Positions 5,457 through 9,250 of a stretch of DNA of 9,250 nucleotides are shown here, in pieces; the stretch's first letter is position 1, and every line of letters begins with the position of its first letter. Origin of the DNA: Candidatus Woesearchaeota archaeon (GTDB taxonomy: Archaea; Nanobdellota; Nanobdellia; Woesearchaeales; JAUUYB01). Location of the stretch: positions 1 to 9,250 of the forward strand of contig JAUUYB010000035.1 of the NCBI GenBank assembly GCA_030590605.1, read 5' to 3'. Made by a program: the position numbers and the translations under genes. The notes under the pieces were generated by a model, which saw only the letters and a list, made by a program, of their open reading frames with translations, searched no databases and was not told the DNA's origin.

Positions 5457-6000
5457 ATTTTTGTTTTAGTACCATATCTTGAAGGTTCGTGCCTTCAACT
5501 ATCATCTCTCTTCCTACGAGATCATAAGAATCATATCTGGCCAGTACCCTGCAGGCGCGCTGTGTGTCAATCGCGGTCGCCCCAGCAACTATAAGCGCTA
5601 TACGATCACCATTAGAGAAAAGCCGGATGACTGCTTTACCTGGGACGAATCCCTCATTGCAGTTGGCCGGATACCCCATCAGTCTTGATGTAAGTGCATT
5701 AGCGCAAGGACCTCCTATAGCTATGATATTATAATCTGAAGGATCCTCAATCTCTGATGCAAGCTTAGCTGTGCCTATGAGCTCATTTCCGGCTGCAGCC
5801 TGAAGGCTGGTCGCGACATCGACAGAACCTATAGCATCTGCGACATCAGCAAAATCGCCGATAACGAATACGATGTTGTCATCATAGGATTCAGTGAAGA
5901 TTTCAGGATAATCAATAAGGTCTATGTCTGACGCAATGACAGAGAACGCTGCAAGGGCTGCAAGCCCAAGGATGATATGGAAATGTAAAGTTTTCATCAT
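5455..6000 (-). CDS. Small secreted S-layer-type domain protein
   Basis: 181 residues from the ATG at 6000. The open frame runs 90 codons further upstream, but that part crosses the TATA box and is not needed. GGTGG (6004-6008) precedes the ATG pair at 5995-6000, so Met1 or Met2 may be used. Residues 3-24 form a signal peptide (hydrophobic core HIILGLAALAAFSVIA, probable cleavage before SD). The mature part has VFVIGDFADVADAIGSVDVATSLQ (44-67), NIIAIGGPCANALTSRLMGYP (91-111) and KAVIRLF-NG-RIALIVAGATAIDTQRACRVLA (122-154). These resemble the archaeal S-layer / cell-wall-binding-repeat-2 type pattern of VVGD...D...AxxIA and GGPxxN...VAGxxxxDTxxAxxVL. Cys99, Cys114 and Cys150 are present. It is much shorter than full S-layer proteins and has no membrane anchor, so it may be an accessory wall protein. 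The lipoprotein gene follows in coupled fashion. Confidence 0.8.
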   Translation of the reverse strand: MMKTLHFHIILGLAALAAFSVIASDIDLIDYPEIFTESYDDNIVFVIGDFADVADAIGSVDVATSLQAAAGNELIGTAKLASEIEDPSDYNIIAIGGPCANALTSRLMGYPANCNEGFVPGKAVIRLFSNGDRIALIVAGATAIDTQRACRVLARYDSYDLVGREMIVEGTNLQDMVLKQK

Positions 6001-6033
6001 GTTCCACCCGAGAATACAAAAATGGCTGGATGG

Positions 6034-6041
6034 TATATAAA
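6034..6041 (-). promoter_or_regulatory. TATA box for the S-layer-type/lipoprotein operon
   Basis: TTTATATA on the minus strand, a near-consensus archaeal TATA box, is centred 37 nt before the ATG and predicts a 12-nt leader carrying the GGTGG site. Its position also argues against the longer upstream reading frame. Confidence 0.7.
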
Positions 6042-6101
6042 GTTTTCGCAAGGTATCTTTTTTAAATAAAGTTACCACTGTATAGTAAACCTTATAAAGT
6101 T
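6037..6101. repeat. Three phased ATAAAGTT repeats in the divergent promoter region
   Basis: ATAAAGTT occurs at 6037-6044, 6066-6073 and 6094-6101, with start-to-start spacing of 29 and 28 bp. The first and third extend to 13 bp with one difference (TATAAAGTTTTCG against TATAAAGTTGTCG). The first overlaps the S-layer-type TATA box. The spacing is about 2.7 helical turns. It may be an operator array or reflect TATA-like composition of a bidirectional promoter. Confidence 0.45.
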
Positions 6102-6112
6102 GTCGACTAACT

Positions 6113-6120
6113 TTTATATA
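6113..6120 (+). promoter_or_regulatory. TATA box for the OB-domain gene
   Basis: TTTATATA is centred about 30 nt before the ATG at 6146, so the transcript should be leaderless or have only a few leader bases. No Shine-Dalgarno site is present, in agreement. Confidence 0.65.
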
Positions 6121-6125
6121 CCCGA

Positions 6126-6139
6126 AGAGAATCTTCTCT
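6126..6139. promoter_or_regulatory. Palindrome between TATA box and start of the OB-domain gene
   Basis: AGAGAA-TC-TTCTCT is a perfect 6-bp-arm inverted repeat lying between the TATA box and the expected transcript start. A repressor bound here would block initiation. No regulator is identified; it could be chance. Confidence 0.3.
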
Positions 6140-6145
6140 CTCACA

Positions 6146-6337
6146 ATGAAAACCGATAAATATCCTTTTTTAGTAGCCGAAGTTGTGGAACAAAGAAATC
6201 TTACCTGCATCATCAAACTGCCGAATAAGAACAAATTCCTGGTACAGGTCAGGCGAAACGTCAATCTCACAGACTTAAAACAGGGTCAGCAGGTCCTTGT
6301 GGAAAGGAAACACCTGGAAATAATCGATCTGTTGTAG
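6146..6337 (+). CDS. Stand-alone OB-fold protein resembling the PAN / proteasomal ATPase OB domain
   Basis: 63 residues, too short for any ATPase. The segment VAEVVEQRNLTCIIKLPNKN (10-29), then KFLVQVRRNVNLTDLKQGQQ (30-49) and VLVERKHLEIIDLL to the end, follows the OB (interdomain) domain of PAN and eukaryotic Rpt subunits: strands, KSSxGPxFVVNVS, a conserved D-LKPGxRVALNQQTLxVVxVL turn and C-terminal strand. In PAN this domain forms the hexameric N-ring above the AAA+ motor and is followed by the Walker A domain. Here the reading frame ends with the last OB strand, and the N-terminal coiled coil is absent too. It has its own promoter and probably a leaderless start. It might be a decoy or adaptor that binds the PAN N-ring, an RNA-binding OB protein, or a remnant. 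Similarity is judged by eye; function is unknown. Confidence 0.75.
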   Translation: MKTDKYPFLVAEVVEQRNLTCIIKLPNKNKFLVQVRRNVNLTDLKQGQQVLVERKHLEIIDLL

Positions 6338-6345
6338 GGCCCACT

Positions 6346-6370
6346 ATTTTCAATATTTATTTTTTCTTTA
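6346..6370 (+). terminator. T-rich terminator after the OB-domain gene
   Basis: Successive T runs (ATTTTC, ATTTATTTTTTC) begin about 9 nt after the stop codon, facing the convergent tRNA gene. Archaeal-type termination is expected here. Confidence 0.5.
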
Positions 6371-6386
6371 AATTTAATTATTTGGT

Positions 6387-6398
6387 AAAAAGAAAAAC
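6387..6398 (-). terminator. T-rich terminator after tRNA-Arg
   Basis: On the minus strand, TTTTTCTTTTTA follows the tRNA discriminator base by 1-2 nt, as expected for a 3' trailer that ends transcription in archaea. Confidence 0.5.
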
Positions 6399-6399
6399 A

Positions 6400-6471
6400 T
6401 GAGCCTACAGGGATTCGAACCCTGATTGGCCGGTCCGAAGCCGGCAGTGCTATCCATTACACCATAGGCCC
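6400..6471 (-). tRNA. tRNA-Arg (anticodon UCG)
   Basis: The minus strand folds into a full cloverleaf. The acceptor is GGGCCTA/TAGGCTC with one G2-U71 wobble. The D arm is GTGT/GCAC with an 8-nt loop containing GG, the anticodon arm is GCCGG/CCGGC with loop CTTCGGA giving anticodon TCG, the variable loop is CAAT, and the T arm is CAGGG/CCCTG with loop TTCGAAT. The discriminator is A at 6400 and no CCA is encoded. It reads CGA and possibly other CGN codons. There is no intron. It lies 19 nt after the DUF123 gene stop on the same strand. A TATA-like stretch on the minus strand at about 6497-6504, inside the last codons of that gene, could serve as its promoter, or it may be processed from the operon transcript. 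Confidence 0.97.
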
Positions 6472-6490
6472 AATAGCTTCTAAGATATCC

Positions 6491-6865
6491 TTAACCTTTT
6501 TTAAGGTTTTTGCTTGTTTTGATTTTGAATAGGTGACTCTTGCACGAGCAATCGCTCGATCCAAATCCTGGAACCGGAATCTGATGAGTCTTTAGGAATC
6601 TTCGAGCGAGCCTGCATTCATTTTCCTTTGTTGAACTCATGATTGTCTCGACAGACTTGATCTCTGCATGCTCCAGCAGATAATCGATATGCCAATGCAA
6701 TCTCTTCTCCTTTCTCTTATGCCTGGCCACTCTTTGTTCGATTCCATTCATTGCGCTCCCTACATATGCATAGCGACCTTTCTGAAATTGAAATGTCCCT
6801 AGCTTCCCTATTGTTATAGTGGTTTCTTTGTCTAGAACCATATACAGGATGTATTGCCCTTTCAT
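6491..6865 (-). CDS. DUF123 / GIY-YIG-like nuclease family protein
   Basis: 124 residues, the typical DUF123 length. Visible family pattern: QYILYMVL strand, the GKLGTFQFQKGRYAYVGSA segment (20-38, the degenerate GIY-YIG core), GIEQRVARHKRKEKRLHWHIDYLL (41-64, with Arg45, His49 and HWHID), EC (83-84), and the Cys/His end GFGSSDCSCKSHLF (100-113). In many archaea and some bacteria DUF123 is fused or next to endonuclease III; here it follows nth with a 4-nt ATGA overlap, so the two are translated together and probably act in the same DNA repair step. A nuclease role is inferred from the fold; biochemical function of the family is not settled. The last codons contain an AACCTT/AAGGTT palindrome with a TTTT loop (6493-6508). 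Confidence 0.9.
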   Translation of the reverse strand: MKGQYILYMVLDKETTITIGKLGTFQFQKGRYAYVGSAMNGIEQRVARHKRKEKRLHWHIDYLLEHAEIKSVETIMSSTKENECRLARRFLKTHQIPVPGFGSSDCSCKSHLFKIKTSKNLKKG

Positions 6866-7494
6866 CTGTTCTTACCTTTTGTATTCTTGTAGAATGGACA
6901 TATCAGGGGGAGGGCGCACTTACTGCACCAAGGCCTAAGAGGAGTGCACTTGTTCTTTCCGAACTTCACCATGTATTCGTTTATGTCTATCCAATACTTT
7001 TTAGGGATCACTTTCATGAGCTCGATCTCTGATTGTTCCGGAGTCTTTGTATCGATGAGCCCTAACCTATTGCTGATTCGATGGACATGGGTGTCTACCG
7101 GAATCGCTTGCTTCCTGAATCCGTAGACAAGTACGCAGGCGGCTGTCTTTGGACCTACTCCTGTCAGCTTCAGGAGGTCTTCTCTATTGTCAGGGACCTT
7201 ACCGCCATACTCATCAAGGATCTGTCTTGATATCTCCTTGATACGTTTGGCTTTTACATGATAGAAACCCGAACCTTTGATGAGCTTCTCAACTTCATCC
7301 AGAGGGGTATCCAAGAGCTTTTTTGGAGTATCATATCTTTTGAACAGTGCTGCAGTCACTTTCTCTGTATTCTCATCTCTGGTCCTCTGAGAAAGGACAG
7401 TGAAGATGAGAACGAAGAATGGATCTGATCCCCTGTCAAAGAAACTTGACGTGTACTCGCTCTCAAGATAACGGAAAATCTTTTTCAGTCTCAT
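6862..7494 (-). CDS. nth: Endonuclease III (HhH-GPD DNA glycosylase/AP lyase, 4Fe-4S)
   Basis: 210 residues, full length. The helix-hairpin-helix LTGVGPKTA (110-118) contains the catalytic Lys116 that attacks C1' of oxidised pyrimidine nucleotides; VDTHVHR (133-139) supplies the catalytic Asp134. The C-terminal iron-sulfur loop is exact: Cys183, Cys190, Cys193 and Cys199 give C-x6-C-x2-C-x5-C. Other family segments are LSQRTRDENT (34-43) and GFYHVKAKRI (76-85). It removes damaged pyrimidines and cleaves AP sites in base-excision repair. It overlaps the gpmI stop by 4 nt (ATGA) and the DUF123 start by 4 nt, so it is the middle gene of a tightly coupled operon. Confidence 0.96.
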   Translation of the reverse strand: MRLKKIFRYLESEYTSSFFDRGSDPFFVLIFTVLSQRTRDENTEKVTAALFKRYDTPKKLLDTPLDEVEKLIKGSGFYHVKAKRIKEISRQILDEYGGKVPDNREDLLKLTGVGPKTAACVLVYGFRKQAIPVDTHVHRISNRLGLIDTKTPEQSEIELMKVIPKKYWIDINEYMVKFGKNKCTPLRPWCSKCALPLICPFYKNTKGKNR

Positions 7495-8990
7495 TTGATA
7501 AGAGAAGTTCCGGTCATCTCCTTAGGCTTCTTTATGTCCAGGAGATCAAGGATGGTCGGTGCAACATCTGCCAGCCTGCCATCCCGGAGCTTTGCTCCTT
7601 TGGTCCCTACAAGTATGCATGGGACAGGATTTAGGGTATGCGAAGTCTTCCTGATTCCAAACATCTCTTCACAGTTGCCATGATCAGCTATGATAATAGC
7701 CTTACCTTTCTTTTCAAGAATCTTTGGGATGATCTTGCCTATACAAGTGTCTACTGCCTCAACAGCCTTCTTTGCTGCACTATATACACCAGTATGCCCT
7801 ACCATATCCCCATTCGCAAAATTGAGGATAATGACATCATGCTTCCCTAACTCTTTGAGCAACGCTTCGCAGATTTCTGGTGCGCTCATCTCAGGCTTAA
7901 GATCATATGTCTTGACATCTCTTGGACTATGTATGAGTATCCTGTCTTCTCCCTTAAACGGCTTATCTATAAGAGAATTGAAGAAGAAAGTGACATGAGC
8001 ATATTTCTCTGTCTCTGCAATCCTTAACTGCTTCAGACCTGATTTCAATATGACTTCTCCAAGGATATTTTTCATGCTGACATTCTGGAAAGCTACCAAT
8101 GCTCTCTTGTCGACATCCTTGTAATAATATGTAGTACAGACATAGATGAACTGTTTCTTTCTCGTCTTGAAATGATTGAACCCTGGCTCAACCATCGCCA
8201 TGGTCAACTCACGGGGTCTGTCCAGCCGATAATTGAAATGGATGACTGAATCATCCTTAGATATCCCCTTGAAATCTCCGATGATCCGCGGTTTGATGAA
8301 TTCATCTGTGTCTCCCTCCTGATAGGATGAGGATAATGCTTCTTTCCAACTCTTGACCTTCTTTCCTTTCCCATGCATCAGGCAGTCATATGCTATCTTT
8401 ATACGATTCCATCTATTGTCACGATCCATAGAATAAAACCTTCCCATGACAGAGACTATCTTTCCAGTCTCTAACCTATCCAGTTCTTTTTGGACGAAAC
8501 CGATATGCTTCCCTGCTGATTTTGCAGGTGAATCCCTACCATCTGTGAACGCATGGATGCAGACATCTTTCAGTCCATGCATCTTAGCAAGCTTTACGAG
8601 AGCCACAAGATGATCTGACATAGCATGGACTCCTTCTCTTTGGACAAGCCCCATCAGATGCAATGTTGAATCATTTTTTTTGCAGTTCTTGATTGCAGCG
8701 AGATATGCTTTATTCTTGAAGAAACTCTTATCACGTATCGCTTGGTTGATATGTTCTATAGACTGAAAGACTATCCTTCCTGCCCCAATATTCAGGTGAC
8801 CTACCTCGCTATTCCCCTGAAATCCAGCAGGGACACCCACATCTTTACCTGAAGCTTTTAGTCTTGAGTGTGGCCATGACTTCCATAACATATCCATGTT
8901 GGGGGTATGCGCAGTTTTTGGTGCGTTATATCGAGCTTCCTTCCGTAGCCCCCAACCGTCAAGGATCATCAAGAGAACTGGCTTTTTCAT
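7491..8990 (-). CDS. gpmI: 2,3-bisphosphoglycerate-independent phosphoglycerate mutase (GpmI type)
   Basis: 499 residues, slightly shorter than the usual about 510. It interconverts 3- and 2-phosphoglycerate with two Mn2+ ions. Metal-site and catalytic motifs: LMILDGWG (Asp11), GNSEVGHLNIGAGR with nucleophile Ser61, REGVHAMSDH (His122), FTDGRD (148-153), MGRFYSMDRDNRW (182-194), FNYRLDRPRELT (252-263), KYAHVTFFFN (329-338), NFANGDMVGHTG (390-401, Asp395 and His399), IADHGNCEEM (434-443, Asp436 and His437) and SHTLNPVPC (450-458, His451). It is the first gene of the operon. Many archaea use the unrelated, shorter ApgM-type enzyme instead, so the bacterial-style GpmI is worth noting and may reflect old transfer. 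A GGGGAG site lies 8 nt before the ATG. Confidence 0.96.
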   Translation of the reverse strand: MKKPVLLMILDGWGLRKEARYNAPKTAHTPNMDMLWKSWPHSRLKASGKDVGVPAGFQGNSEVGHLNIGAGRIVFQSIEHINQAIRDKSFFKNKAYLAAIKNCKKNDSTLHLMGLVQREGVHAMSDHLVALVKLAKMHGLKDVCIHAFTDGRDSPAKSAGKHIGFVQKELDRLETGKIVSVMGRFYSMDRDNRWNRIKIAYDCLMHGKGKKVKSWKEALSSSYQEGDTDEFIKPRIIGDFKGISKDDSVIHFNYRLDRPRELTMAMVEPGFNHFKTRKKQFIYVCTTYYYKDVDKRALVAFQNVSMKNILGEVILKSGLKQLRIAETEKYAHVTFFFNSLIDKPFKGEDRILIHSPRDVKTYDLKPEMSAPEICEALLKELGKHDVIILNFANGDMVGHTGVYSAAKKAVEAVDTCIGKIIPKILEKKGKAIIIADHGNCEEMFGIRKTSHTLNPVPCILVGTKGAKLRDGRLADVAPTILDLLDIKKPKEMTGTSLIK

Positions 8991-8998
8991 GGTTTAAT

Positions 8999-9004
8999 CT
9001 CCCC
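8999..9004 (-). promoter_or_regulatory. Shine-Dalgarno-like site for gpmI
   Basis: GGGGAG on the minus strand lies 8 nt before the ATG at 8990. If the TATA box at 9012-9021 sets the start about 25 nt downstream, the transcript would begin after this site and be leaderless, so one of the two elements is probably not used as drawn. Confidence 0.45.
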
Positions 9005-9011
9005 TGTACAA

Positions 9012-9021
9012 GTATATTAAA
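9012..9021 (-). promoter_or_regulatory. TATA box for the gpmI operon
   Basis: TTTAATATAC on the minus strand is centred about 27 nt before the gpmI ATG. It lies only 3 nt from the left arm of the inverted-repeat element at 9025. Confidence 0.45.
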
Positions 9022-9024
9022 TTA

Positions 9025-9205
9025 CCGGCTCAGCAGAAAGTCCTCGTCTTCGCTCGGATGGTGTCGGACTCGCTCCGTGCTGCATAATAATGATTGGCTG
9101 GATTTCCCGTAGGGAGCGTCCCCTTTCCAGCCCTGTAATGATTTTCGAGAGGAGCTCGGTGGGAAGACACCATCACGACTTTCTGCTGAGCCGGCTCAGC
9201 AGAAA
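9025..9205. repeat. Non-coding element bounded by 18-bp inverted repeats with terminal 26-bp palindrome
   Basis: CCGGCTCAGCAGAAAGTC (9025-9042) is perfectly inverted at 9177-9194. A second pair, GATGGTGTC (9057-9065) with GACACCATC (9166-9174), nests inside. A central hairpin pairs GGCTGGA (9096-9102) with TCCAGCC (9126-9132) and has an inner TCCC-GTA-GGGA. An 8-bp direct repeat TAATGATT (9088-9095 and 9136-9143) flanks that hairpin. The right arm runs into a third copy of the arm sequence (9191-9205), so 9180-9205 is a 26-bp perfect palindrome centred on GCC|GGC. It looks GC-richer than its flanks and has no convincing ORF. Candidates are a MITE-like mobile element or a structured RNA. I find no clear target-site duplication at the ends. 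Confidence 0.75.
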
Positions 9206-9250
9206 TTCTACCATAAGATTATTAAGCCAGAAGCAGATAATCCCAAACCA

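Noticed and set aside
6001..6270. N-terminal extension of the S-layer-type gene by 90 codons to an ATG at 6270
   Set aside because: The extension crosses a strong TATA box (6034-6041) and the opposite-strand OB-domain gene, has no Shine-Dalgarno support, and would bury the signal peptide at residues 90-115.
6337..6471. tRNA-linked attachment site: TAGGGCCCA after the OB-domain gene resembles TAGGCCCA at the tRNA 5' end
   Set aside because: The match is short and imperfect, lies at the 5' instead of the 3' half of the tRNA, and no integrase gene is present.
9025..9205. RNase P RNA or SRP RNA
   Set aside because: The length and the lack of conserved core motifs (such as the GAGGAAAGTC-type P4 strand or the SRP helix 8 core) argue against both.
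9173..9250. Minus-strand frame of 25 residues (hydrophobic, ending in RLSRKS) entering from the right edge
   Set aside because: It runs through the inverted-repeat arms, is too short to judge and has no recognisable motif. It could be the end of a membrane protein, but sequence beyond the window is needed.

Overview
The window looks archaeal. Genes are preceded by TATA-type promoter elements (TTTATATA, TTTAAATA) placed about 25 nt upstream of inferred transcript starts. Start codons divide into two groups: some have a GGAGG or GGTGAT Shine-Dalgarno site, others have no such site and appear leaderless or nearly so. The gene content agrees: a free-standing AlaX editing protein, a DUF123 GIY-YIG-like protein next to endonuclease III, a small S-layer-type secreted protein, and a stand-alone copy of the OB domain of the archaeal proteasome ATPase PAN. 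The S-layer protein and the compact, overlapping gene layout resemble DPANN-type archaea, but that placement is inference and the sequence alone does not settle it.

Layout. Positions 1-168 hold the truncated end of a rhodanese-domain gene without its catalytic cysteine loop. A plus-strand pair follows: a 517-residue PurM-superfamily protein with an unusual arrangement of motifs (261-1814) and yjbQ (1824-2228), closed by a hairpin terminator. Thioredoxin (2325-2645, plus) overlaps tail to tail with alaX (2632-3345, minus). Upstream of alaX on the same strand is a CNNM/CorC-type membrane protein with a CBS pair (3387-4613). Positions 4657-4861 contain no gene but carry two large inverted-repeat structures and a U-rich terminator. 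Next is a minus-strand, translationally coupled pair: an S-layer-type secreted protein (5455-6000) and a lipoprotein (4862-5446). A divergent promoter region separates this pair from the PAN-like OB protein (6146-6337, plus). A minus-strand tRNA-Arg(UCG) lies at 6400-6471. The minus-strand operon gpmI-nth-DUF123 (8990 down to 6491) is joined by two ATGA overlaps. The right end (9025-9205) is a non-coding element bounded by 18-bp perfect inverted repeats and ending in a 26-bp perfect palindrome.

How the genes relate. PurM makes aminoimidazole ribotide, shared by purine and thiamine-pyrimidine synthesis, and YjbQ has thiamine-phosphate synthase activity, so the first pair may be metabolically linked. 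The envelope pair and the CNNM protein act at the cell surface. AlaX clears mischarged tRNA. The gpmI operon mixes glycolysis with base-excision repair. The most interesting points are the PurM-like protein, which may be a tandem duplication with its active site divided between two half-modules, the orphan PAN OB domain, and the three palindromic intergenic structures, two of which end immediately upstream of promoters.
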